Positions 1 through 9,300 of a stretch of DNA of 12,662 nucleotides are shown piece after piece. A program made the position numbers and the translations under genes. The DNA lies in NCBI GenBank assembly GCA_945837185.1, contig CAMAMZ010000052.1:1-12662 (forward strand), in the 5' to 3' direction. The DNA comes from an uncultured Bacteroidales bacterium. Lineage in GTDB: Bacteria > Bacteroidota > Bacteroidia > Bacteroidales > Bacteroidaceae. The stretch's first letter is position 1; each line of letters begins with the position of its first letter. The notes under the pieces were generated by a model. It had not been told where the DNA came from and did not search any database. It saw nothing but the letters and a program-made list of their open reading frames with translations.

Positions 1-43
1 CAAAAAAAAGAGCGGAAAAGAGAATGTTCCCATAATTTTTTAT

Positions 44-51
44 TAATTTTG
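44..51 (+). promoter_or_regulatory. Bacteroidota-type -7 promoter box upstream of corA
   Basis: The octamer TAATTTTG matches the Bacteroidota primary sigma factor -7 consensus TAnnTTTG. No good TTTG-like -33 element is visible about 20 nt upstream, where the sequence is A-rich, so the call rests on one box. Transcription would begin near 57-60, giving a leader of about 140 nt before the corA start codon. Confidence 0.45.
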
Positions 52-198
52 CACCGCTAAATCAAAACATCGGAATATTTATGGACGATTATTACGCGGA
101 AAACAACAATCAGTAATGGCAGGGGCGACTTCTCTCTGACAGTCTGTCTCCCCGGCCTATGAAAAGGAATGACGAACCTCAAAGGAGACTGACAACGT
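52..198 (+). promoter_or_regulatory. Candidate corA 5' leader with short ORF and pairing over the RBS
   Basis: This stretch lies between the putative promoter and corA. It holds an 11-codon open frame at 81-116 (peptide MDDYYAENNNQ, then TAA). It also holds a Shine-Dalgarno-like AAGGAG at 182-187, about 11 nt before the corA ATG. Two alternative upstream hexamers, CAGTCT (140-145) and GTCTCC (146-151), are each complementary to part of the RBS segment 184-191, so that segment could be paired off. These short pairings could arise by chance, and regulation is an inference only. No long gene is supported here. Confidence 0.2.
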
Positions 199-1125
199 AT
201 GAAGACATTTTGGAATATAGAGAAGAACCTGACCGCCATCAAGGAATGGCAGCCGAATTGCTGGATTCAAGTAACCTGTCCTACAGACGAAGATCAACAA
301 GAACTGGAAGAACGGTTCAACATCCCCGATTATTTTCTTTCTGACATTAGCGATACCGACGAGCGGGCACGCTATGAATATGATGATGGCTGGATGCTCA
401 TCATCCTACGTATTCCGTATGTGAAGGAGATACGCTCGAGAACCCCCTATACAACGGTGCCGCTCGGTATTATTCACAAGCGCGATGTTACGATTACGGT
501 GTGCTATTACGAAACGAATATGATGATCGATTTCGTGTCGTACCAGCAGAAACGTGGCGCAGGATTCACCGATTATGTAGACCTTACTTTCCGCCTCTTC
601 CTTTCCAGTGCCGTATGGTATTTGAAGCGCCTGAAACAAATCAGCACGCTGATAGAGCGGGCAAAGCACAATCTGGATCACAATGTGAACAATGAAAGTT
701 TGATAGGTTTGTCGCGCCTGCAGGATTCGCTCACCTATTTCATTACATCAATCCGAGGCAACGAAACATTACTGCAAAAACTGAAGTTCAAACTGCAGGT
801 CGATGAGTTGGATGCCGACTTGATTGAAGACGTGAATATCGAGATGTCGCAGGCAAGAGAAACAACCTCTATCTACTCCGACATCCTGGAGTCGACCATG
901 GACACCTATTCGAGCATCATCAACAACAATATGAATACCACCATGCGTACGCTCACCTCTGTAACCATCATTCTGATGTTCTCGACATTGGTGGCCTCAC
1001 TCTTCGGAATGAACTTGGTGAACGGCATGGAGCATAGTAGCTATGGCTTCGTTATAGCCATTGTCATCTCTATCCTCGTTTCGGGCATCACATGGTGGAT
1101 TCTGCGTTTCAAGAGGCTTCTTTAA
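199..1125 (+). CDS. corA: CorA-family magnesium/divalent cation transporter
   Basis: This 308-residue protein is an inner-membrane channel-type transporter expected to carry Mg2+, and possibly Co2+ or Ni2+, into the cell as a homopentamer. The family signature is the Gly-Met-Asn triplet at residues 270-272, at the end of the first of two C-terminal membrane helices (about 251-269 and 284-302). The short periplasmic loop between them (LVNGMEHSSYG) carries a glutamate at 278. The basic tail FKRLL ends in the cytoplasm, as usual for CorA. Residues 1 to about 250 form the large soluble cytoplasmic domain, with a charged helical stretch running into the first membrane helix. The aromatic residue before GMN is Phe rather than the commoner Tyr. 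The ATG at 199 is chosen because AAGGAG lies about 11 nt upstream and the length suits the family. The gene is preceded by a -7 box at 44-51 and followed by a separate promoter-like element, so it is probably monocistronic. Ion specificity cannot be read from sequence alone. Confidence 0.92.
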   Translation: MKTFWNIEKNLTAIKEWQPNCWIQVTCPTDEDQQELEERFNIPDYFLSDISDTDERARYEYDDGWMLIILRIPYVKEIRSRTPYTTVPLGIIHKRDVTITVCYYETNMMIDFVSYQQKRGAGFTDYVDLTFRLFLSSAVWYLKRLKQISTLIERAKHNLDHNVNNESLIGLSRLQDSLTYFITSIRGNETLLQKLKFKLQVDELDADLIEDVNIEMSQARETTSIYSDILESTMDTYSSIINNNMNTTMRTLTSVTIILMFSTLVASLFGMNLVNGMEHSSYGFVIAIVISILVSGITWWILRFKRLL

Positions 1126-1154
1126 AAGAAAATTTGCAGAAAAATGGTTAATCA

Positions 1155-1186
1155 TTAGGAATTTTGAAACTTTTTCACTAAGTTTG
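1155..1186 (+). promoter_or_regulatory. Putative promoter of the DUF349 gene
   Basis: TAAGTTTG at 1179-1186 fits the Bacteroidota -7 consensus TAnnTTTG. TTAG at 1155-1158, exactly 20 nt upstream, matches three of four positions of the TTTG -33 element. Initiation near 1192-1195 would leave a leader of about 50 nt. This element makes the gene independent of corA, which ends 117 bp before it. Confidence 0.5.
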
Positions 1187-1242
1187 CAACCATAATGGCA
1201 TGTATGCCAATGGAAACCTGAAATCATAAACTAAACAGTGAA

Positions 1243-3138
1243 ATGATGAACTCTCAAGACAACATCCTTCAAGAGGATAGGACAGAAGAAAAAGTGGTGG
1301 CTGCGCAAGGAGCCGACACCGTAGAGAATCAAATGGAGGCAACGAACGCCCCCCAAGTGGAAAGTACTTCCGAACAAACGGAAACACCCGATGCAGCAAC
1401 GGCAGCACAAACCGATGCCAAGCCCGTCATCAAGGTGTATGCCACGAAAGAGGAGGTTCTTGAACGTGTAAAGCAACTCAATCACAGCGAGGAAGTTCCC
1501 ACAAGGGAAGAGGCTGAGCAGCTGAAGATGGTCTTTTACAAACTGCTTGCGTCGGAGCGTGAGGCACAGCAGAAAGCCTACCTTGAGGCAGGGGGTGACC
1601 CTGAAACCTATGTGGTGCTTCCTGATGAAACGGAAGAGCAGTTTAAGGCTGAATGGACGGTTGTTAAAGAGAGAAGAATGCAGGCTTTCATGAAGCAGGA
1701 GGAGGAGAAGCAGGAGAATCTGAAGAGGAAGCTCGCCATCATAGAACGTATCAAGACTATGACCACTTCACCCGAAGAGGCCAACAAGTCGTTCAATGAG
1801 TTTAAAGCTTTGCAGCAGGAATGGAAAGACATCAAAACAGTGCCGGCAGAGAAAGCCAACGAACTGTGGCGCAACTACCAGTTGTATGTAGAGCAATATT
1901 ACGACCAGCTCAACCTGAACCGCGAGGCACGCGAATACGATTTTAAAAAGAATCTGGAACTGAAGACACGCCTCTGCGAGGCTGCCGAGAAACTGGCTGA
2001 TGAGACCGATGTGATCAGTGCCTTCCATCAACTGCAGGAGTTGCATCAGCAGTATCGGGAGATAGGACCGGTGGCCAAGGAACTGCGTGAACAAACCTGG
2101 GCTCGGTTCAAGGCTGCTTCTACCGTGATCAACAAAAAGCATCAGCAACATTTCGAACAGCTACGGGCTAAGGAGGAGGAGAACTTGCAACGCAAGACTG
2201 AGCTCTGCGAACGTGTAGAGGCTTTGGCAAAGGAAGAGAATAAAGGTGCTGGTGATTGGGAAAGACGTACCAAACAAATCATCGAAATCCAAAACGAATG
2301 GAAGACCATTGGCTTTGCACCACAAAAGATGAATGTGAAGATCTTTGAGCGCTTCCGTGCCACCTGCGATGATTTCTTTGCCCGTAAGGCAGAATTCTTC
2401 AAGGAACTGAAAGAGCGTTTGGCAGAAAATACAAAACGCAAGCGCCAGCTGGTTGAGAAAGCCAAGGCTTTGCAGGATTCAACAGAATGGCGCTCTACTT
2501 CCGACAAGCTCATCAATCTGCAGAAGGAATGGCGCACCATTGGCATTGTGCCGAAAAAGGTGGGCGACCAGCTCTGGATGGAGTTCATTGCCGCTTGCAA
2601 TCATTTCTTCGATGCACGAAGTGCTGCCAATGCAGGCGGACGCAGTGAGGAGCATCGCAACTTGGATAAGAAACGCGACATCATTGCGCAACTCAAGGAA
2701 CTGATAGGGGCTACAGCCGACAATATGCAGGAAACGGTGCAGCAACTTGTGGCTGCCTATAATGAGATAGGTCATGTGCCTTATAAGGAGAAAGACAAAC
2801 TCTATAAGGAATTTCATGAGGTGGTAGATGTGCTCTACAAGCAACTGAACATCTCGGCCAGCAAGCAGCGCCTGGACAACTTTAAACATAGTTTGAAGAA
2901 CATGGCCAAGCAGGGTGAGAATAGCCTCGATAATGAGCGCGGACGCCTGCTCAGAAGATATGAGGCCTTGAAGTCGGAAATCACCACCTACGAGAACAAC
3001 TTGGGCTTCTTGAACGCAAGTAGCAAGAAGGGCAACTCGCTCATCGACGAGATGCGTAAGAAGGTTGAGAAGCTGAAAGATGAATATGAACTGGTAAGAC
3101 AGAAAATCAAGGCCATCGACGCTGAAAACAAGGCTTAA
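1243..3138 (+). CDS. DUF349 multi-repeat helical protein, function unknown
   Basis: This 631-residue, highly charged, probably cytoplasmic protein has no signal peptide or membrane segment. It has five copies of a DUF349-type motif of the form L-x-x-E/Q/A-W/Y-x-x-I-x-x-V/A-P. They start near residues 190 (LQQEWKDIKTVP), 267 (LHQQYREIGPV), 349 (IQNEWKTIGFAP), 426 (LQKEWRTIGIVP) and 502 (LVAAYNEIGHVP), a regular spacing of 76-82 residues. Between the motifs lie Lys/Glu-rich amphipathic helices with recurring W/L-x-x-F positions, consistent with a string of helical bundles. Residues 1 to about 62 are an acidic, Gln/Thr/Ala-rich tail that is probably disordered. Residues from about 560 to the end (ENNLGFLN, then K/E-rich heptads) look like a coiled coil. 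Two adjacent ATGs (1243 and 1246) are possible starts, neither with a clear Shine-Dalgarno sequence. The family is common in Bacteroidota and Actinobacteria, but I know of no established biochemical role. The family call is secure; any function would be a guess. Confidence 0.9.
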   Translation: MMNSQDNILQEDRTEEKVVAAQGADTVENQMEATNAPQVESTSEQTETPDAATAAQTDAKPVIKVYATKEEVLERVKQLNHSEEVPTREEAEQLKMVFYKLLASEREAQQKAYLEAGGDPETYVVLPDETEEQFKAEWTVVKERRMQAFMKQEEEKQENLKRKLAIIERIKTMTTSPEEANKSFNEFKALQQEWKDIKTVPAEKANELWRNYQLYVEQYYDQLNLNREAREYDFKKNLELKTRLCEAAEKLADETDVISAFHQLQELHQQYREIGPVAKELREQTWARFKAASTVINKKHQQHFEQLRAKEEENLQRKTELCERVEALAKEENKGAGDWERRTKQIIEIQNEWKTIGFAPQKMNVKIFERFRATCDDFFARKAEFFKELKERLAENTKRKRQLVEKAKALQDSTEWRSTSDKLINLQKEWRTIGIVPKKVGDQLWMEFIAACNHFFDARSAANAGGRSEEHRNLDKKRDIIAQLKELIGATADNMQETVQQLVAAYNEIGHVPYKEKDKLYKEFHEVVDVLYKQLNISASKQRLDNFKHSLKNMAKQGENSLDNERGRLLRRYEALKSEITTYENNLGFLNASSKKGNSLIDEMRKKVEKLKDEYELVRQKIKAIDAENKA

Positions 3139-3186
3139 TGCAAGGTTGGGGCTACAACCAACGAAGGGTAGCCAACATATCAACAA

Positions 3187-3227
3187 ACAAAGACCAAATG
3201 GGATTCTGTTCCCCATTTGGTCTTTGT
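3187..3227. terminator. Bidirectional hairpin terminator between convergent genes
   Basis: A perfect 16-bp inverted repeat has its left arm at 3187-3202 (ACAAAGACCAAATGGG), its right arm at 3212-3227 and a 9-nt loop between. Its position 48 bp after the DUF349 stop codon and 79 bp beyond the sprA stop codon suggests it ends transcripts from both sides. The arms carry A/T-rich outer ends (TCTTTGT on the + strand, the same on the - strand), which supply a modest U-rich tail in each direction rather than a classical long U run. Confidence 0.85.
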
Positions 3228-3266
3228 GGTTTATAAGTGATGCATCCAACAGCAACACCCATTCTA

Positions 3267-3288
3267 CGTTCAGCACTCGTTCAGCACT
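3267..3288. repeat. 11-bp perfect tandem duplication
   Basis: The 11-mer CGTTCAGCACT occurs twice in a row, at 3267-3277 and 3278-3288, in the non-coding strip between the terminator and the sprA stop codon. It looks like a simple replication-slippage duplication. I see no function in it. Confidence 0.7.
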
Positions 3289-3306
3289 CGATGTGCGCTC
3301 GTATGA

Positions 3307-6300
3307 TTACCTTGTAAGACTGAACTTCATCGACAAACCAAAGTCGTGTGTGGTAGTTGGAAAACTGTTGTTTGTGAGCAGCGGCTTGTTGGTTTGACTG
3401 TCGTAATAGAAACTCAGGGTGAGGAGGCGCGAGAAGGTGTAGTCAGCCATAAAGCTGAACTTCAAGGCCCGGTTGCCACTGCTGGCATAGCTACTTATAG
3501 AAGCAATGTCGCGACAAATAGTAGCCTGGTTGCGCAAACTGATGTCAAGGCGCAGGTTCAAGTCGTTGTTATTGCCGTTTTGCATGCTACTGCCGGAAGC
3601 CGCCGAAGCCGTTGCCTTCTTCGTAGCACGTTTGGGAGGCCGCATACCAAAGAGTTTGAAGTTATTGATGCGGTAGCCCAAGCCCACCACCCAGTCATGA
3701 CTGGTAGCCTCGTTAATCTGTATGCTGGTCATACTCAAGTTGAGCACACGGGTGGTGCGGTATTCCACCTTTGCCGTAAGGTTGTTCTCAAACGTCATGT
3801 CGATGCCCAACAAAGGCGAGAAAGCCTCGTTGATGCTCACACTCGACACGTTGTACATACTGCTGGGAATAGGCACGCCCGTGGTGGGTGCCGTAACAAA
3901 GCCCAAGCCGTTCATATATTCCATGAAAGAGCTATAGGTGGCATAGCCGCCCACAGCATAGAGGCAGCGGTAGCTATGGTTGATGTTCACACTCTTGCAC
4001 ACATCGCGCAAGAAGGGGAGCCGCTGCAAACCACTGTAGCGCACACTCCAGTTTGGCAAGAGTCGGGAGAGGGTAGGGAAGATACGGAGTGCGTTGCCTC
4101 CCGAACCGGTATAGGCAGCCAAGAAAGCCGGCACCATCACATCGGCACTATATTTGTCGAGGGTGCCATGTTGCGGGTCGAAAGGCTGTCCTGCCAACGA
4201 GGTTCCCTTGGGGTAGATGGCATGCGCATATTGCGCCTCCACCCTGTCGCGATAGTTGTCGAGCGAGTGGCAGAACCGTTCGAAGGATGCCGACTTAAAT
4301 CCATTGTCGGCATTGCCCACTCCCTCAAAGGCACTCTTCAGCGAGAGAGTTGTCATCGTAAAGCTACCCGTTTGTGAGGTAGGGTTGCCCGCATACATAT
4401 ACTGTATGCTCTTCGATTTGTTTTCTGTGCGCGATGCCGTGAGGTCTATTTTAAGGTTGGCAATAGGCTCGAGCGTACACTTCAGCTGTAAGTCGGTAGC
4501 CTGGTTGATGGTGGCCGGTGTGGCTATCGAGTCGTTGATAAGGAGCCAGTTCTGCTCCTTAGCCTTGTCAATATAACTATCGCCAATCAGTCCGAAGGCA
4601 AAGTCAAGACCGGGCGAAAGCACACCCGCTCCACGTGTCTGTCCGAAGGCATCACCTATCATAGGCATAAATCCCGGCAGAGAGAGCGCATATTGGTTGC
4701 GATAGCTCACCTGAATATTCTTCACCATCATCAGCACATTGGCTATGTCCTGTGCCGTGCTATACCACCGTTTGTTCTCCAAGGGCTCTTTGGGCGTAAC
4801 AGTAATCTTCACCTTAGTGGCAGAGTCCACATGGTTGCTGATGCGCAACTCATTGTCGTTCAGTTTCTTGTATTTCAATTTGAACACCCTTCCATCGGCC
4901 AACTTTCCCGTCACATGAAGGCGACGCGTATGCTTGTTGTGCTTTAAGGTGAAGGTTGTGTCCGGGAGCAAGGTAATTTCCTGTTCCAAACTACGTTTGT
5001 TCTTCGGGAGTCTGCGCGATTGTGCCAAGCGCTCAGCCTCCTGCTTCTTCGCAGCAGCTACCCCTTGCTTTGTTGCAGAGGGTGTTCCTTGTTTCGTTGC
5101 AGAAGGTGCCCCTTGCTTCGTTGCTGCCGATTGCTGTTCCTTCGTCTTGGTCTTGCCGGCCCCACCTGTCAGGCGCTGTGTCTTTTTCTTCCGAGTTATC
5201 TGTGCACGCTGTTGGCGTTGGAACTTCTCGTTAGCCTTTTTAAGGAAGGGGATATGCTGGTAGAGTTTTGTCATATCGAAGGCAGTGGTGATGTTGAGAT
5301 TTCGGTTGCTGATGATGGTATTGCCGAGCGACAGACCATCGTCGAGTTCCGTTCCCCGCACCCAGTTGTAGGTGGCCGTATAAGCCGCATTGGCCTTCAC
5401 CCAGTTGAATATCGGAATCAGGTTGAGAGGCAGCTGATAGGAAGCCGTGAGCGATTGGTTATAGTCGAGAGGTGTGCCGAAGTGGCGCAAACTCATCTTG
5501 ACAGAATCTTTCCACACTTCATAGGCATCAGGATAGCGGTTACTGTTCACAGGCACATACGGCTCCTCAATCTCTGCATGCGTAGCACTCTGGAAGTTGA
5601 TATGCAGGTTGCGTGTAAGGTCCCACCGCAGGTTCAACTCCCTGTTCCACAGAAACTGTGAGCTGAAGGTAAGAGGAAGGGCATCGCCGGAAAGGTTTTC
5701 CATATCCCGTTCCTGCAGTTCATAGTAGTTACGGGTGAGCTCTGTGTTGAAAGCCACATTTTGCGGTAACCAGTTAAAGCCGAACCGTCGGAATATGTCC
5801 AACCATTTCGATTTGTCCTTGATGTGTTGGAAAGGTTCCCATGCCTTGTAAACAGGCGACCAGCTATAGTTCATGGCCCCTCGCCAGTTGTCTTCCTTCT
5901 CATAAACCGTTGTCTCACCACTGGTATAGCGATGCGAATGACTATAGGAGAACGAGAAGTTGGCAGGGTCGTAGGGCATGGGGTGCCGCTTACTTTGAAT
6001 ACCCACCCGCACGTTCGACAAGGAGAAGTTTGTTTGTGTGGTTCGCGTAATGGCAATCCTTTCTATCGAATCACGCTCCGCACTGTTGGCAGTGGCATCC
6101 AGCGCATCATCAAGTCGGAGGTCGGTGTCAAGCGGATTATAGGTAGGCCTCGTTTCCTCCTTGGTGATAGAGTAGTAGAGCGGTGCCGACACCTTTGCCT
6201 TGTCGGGGAAGAGTTTTCCCAGCTCCAAACTGGTTGTCACACTATAAGTCTTATAGTTGTCTGTTGTCCGCTGGTCCACCCTGTCCTCTATACCTCCAAA

Positions 6301-9300
6301 ACCCTCCGAGATGTAACGTCCTTGCACATTAACCGACCCGAAGTCAGAGAGTTGCACATTAAGGTTACCTTGTGCCGCCCATCCCCCATGGTTATTGTAT
6401 TCTTTCAAACGCAACTCGTTCACCCACACTTCGCCCGATTTGGCATCGCCCGATTTGTTGCGCACACCAATCATCACAGTTTTGATTTCCCCCAACGAAG
6501 GATTACCCATCACACAAATCCTGCGGTCGGGATAGTCGCCATCATACACCGCATACTCACGGTTGTAGGACGCCATGCCCAACCCTTTCGCCTGGTTGCG
6601 CGCTTTCTTCACCTTGGTAAACAGGTCGAGCGCCACATCAAGCATGTTTGCTTGCGGCCACACCCGTTCACAGTCATTGCGCGAATACTTGTCGTACACA
6701 CCCGGTGCCGTGAGCATGAGTGGCACCTCATATTCATAGTAGTTGGTTTTATAATCACTTCCCAAGCGTATGAACACCGCCAGTTGCTGGTCGGAAAGCT
6801 GGGTGTCGTTAGGCAGCAAGGCATTGGCATGCACAAACATCTGCAAGCGTTTGTACGGCCTTAGGTCGAGGGTGGTATGTTTGTATACAGCCTTCGAGGC
6901 GTTGCACGGCAAGTCGTTCACCACTAAGTTCAAGGCCTGCTCATTCGCCTCCACCAATTGCGGTTGCGTAGGATCCTGCGCCCGTTGAATGCCGGGAGGC
7001 AATACATAGTTTACCGGTGTCTTGTCGTTGTTCTCTTCAATATTCACGGCACTCACCGTCAAGCGGCCGCCACCATCGGCTGCATTGAGCTGCTGGTCGT
7101 AGATGCGCCATTCCCCCTTCACAAGGTCCAGACTACCGAAGCGCAACACCACAGGATGCTGGAAACCCGTGAGGAACATACGCATGAAGCGAATGCTCGT
7201 CAGGTCAGATATAGCCCCCACCTTACGCTCATATTCGCGCAAGGGAATTCTGAACTGATACCAGGTTACACGCTCCTTGTTGCCATTGCGCAAGGGCGGA
7301 ACCGCTTCCCGTTTGTCAACGATATAGTTTCTGCCCACCACCAAATCCTCTGGTCGCAGCGACACCCTATACTGGAAATAGCGTTCATATTCGTTGAGCG
7401 TATAATCTTGGTTGATGTCTTCCACATCAGGTGTCGTCTTGTATGAACTGTCGTAGTTGCCCCCACTCTCCATGGCAGGCGAGTTGCCCTGTGGATTGTT
7501 GATATGTTTATAGCGTCGCAAGATAGAAGCCTGCATACGGTCATAGTCGTTACCGCGGAAATAATGGTAATTGTCGTTTGCCGGGTCGTTCTTGATAGAG
7601 TCGAGAGCAGCCCCCGTCACCTTCCCCTGCACCTGTGTGAGAAACGACTGGTAGGAAGGGAAGCTACGCTCTTCCTCATCGTTGAGACCGTTTAATCCCA
7701 CATCCTGCAGGTTGCGGCTCCCCGCATTGGCCGAAAAGGCATAGGTAACAGTAGCCTGTGTGGGCACCTTACCCCATTGCGTCGTGCTGTATCCCTGTGA
7801 ACCGTCAACAGGCATGCCACTCTCGTGAAACTTCTTCCCATCGCGCAACACATCCTCGCTCACCTCTCCTAAATGAATGTAGAAGTCGCCACCCTCTGTG
7901 GTGGCCAGTCCTTTCGGTGCATAGATGAAAGGGTCGAGCAACCAAAACTCCACATATTCGATGTTGGCTGCTTCAAAGTCGTTGGTATTCAGCTTGCGCA
8001 TCATGCCACCCCATCGTTGTTCCGGGTGAGGCAGCGAGCCATCGCCATTCAAGTTCGGGTCGAAGTTATAAGGACCACGCTCATTCGGATAGTAAGCCAG
8101 GTTCAGGATAGGCAAGGTAGAGATAGCCCCATTATAACTACTCTGGTCGCGGTTAGGATAGAGTTCGCTCACCAGCACCTCCCGCACATAATGGTTAGAG
8201 AGCTGGTCGAGGTCGCCTTTGATATGGGCCGGTGTGAGCGAGCTGCTCCTTCGTGTAAAAAGCGGGTCTATATGATACCATGCCAGCAAGGCCCTGTTGA
8301 AACCACTCTTGAGCGATGTCTTGTCGTCAGCATCGGCAAGAGTAGAGGGCACGCTCGACAGCATCCATGATGTAGGAGCCGACACATCAATCTTACTCGT
8401 GTTGTTTTCAAAATCATCCAGATAAGAGGCATTGTCCTGCGTGCCGTGATTTTGCCCGGCAATGAGTTGGGCAAACTCCGCGTTGAAGGAGATGCTGGAA
8501 GGCTGTGTTACATGCAGCAAGGGCAGTTTGTCGAGGAGATGGGTGAGCCACTGACTTTCCCTTTTCCAGTTGAGGTTAACACCCCATAGCGTGTTGTTGA
8601 GCGGTTCAGCACCCATGTTCACCTTGTTGGTGAGCGACTGTTCGGTGAGGTGTTGCAGCGTACCACTCAGTTGGAAGTTACGTGAGAAGTCGTAAGCCCA
8701 GTTCAGTCCGAACATCGTTTTGCGTTGCAAGCCATAGTCGGTATTGCTCTCCAACGACACATTGATAGGCGTTCCTGCATCGATGATGCTCTGGTTCAGC
8801 AATGTCACTTCCCCCGCATAATAATCCACCGTATAGTCAGCACCCTCTGTGAGCACCACTCCTCCGGCAGTCACCACCACCGACCCTTGTGGCACATTGT
8901 ATGCCCCCAAAGAAATCACGTTAGCCTGCTGCCCTCTAAACTGTCCCGTCAGTTTATATTTGTCCTTCTCCGCAAACTGTTTAGCCATGGTGCGTGTAGA
9001 ATCATACAGTTCCGTAAACGCATATTGGGCCGCTTTCTCAGCCGGCACCCCTTTTCCCACCAGATACTGGTACAGATAGTTGCCGAACGGTTCGGTGCAC
9101 GGCAGGAACACACGTCCGTTCTGCACCGTGTAGCCCTCTATATAGTCAAAATACCCATTGGGGTTGGTACGGTTGTTGTTGTCTAAGCGGTCGCCCCCAA
9201 TCATACGCACAATAGGTGTTTGCTTCACCTGACTTTCCGGGAGATACGTAAGATACACACCTGCCGTATCACTCTGAAACTTCACATCCAACCGAAACTG

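Noticed and set aside
159..344. 61-codon ORF overlapping the corA start in another frame
   Set aside because: It is mostly inside corA, has no plausible ribosome-binding site of its own and no family resemblance; CorA motifs fix the other frame as real.
2479..3276. 265-codon minus-strand open frame antisense to the DUF349 gene
   Set aside because: It is hydrophobic (Leu-rich) because it is the complement of Glu/Lys/Gln-rich helical coding sequence. It runs through the terminator hairpin and has no recognisable domain.
3346..4377. 343-codon open frame on the + strand, antisense to the 3' part of sprA
   Set aside because: It is fully contained in the well-supported sprA frame on the other strand, has no recognisable domain, and reads as His/Arg/Val-rich sequence typical of an antisense shadow of GC-biased codons.
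5063..5134. Reading the 24-bp repeats as a CRISPR array
   Set aside because: The units are directly adjacent without spacers, are in frame with SprA and encode a lysine-rich linker.
5824..6864. 346-codon + strand open frame antisense to the middle of sprA
   Set aside because: Same reasoning: no promoter box or domain, composition typical of a reverse-complement shadow, and the opposite strand carries conserved SprA sequence.
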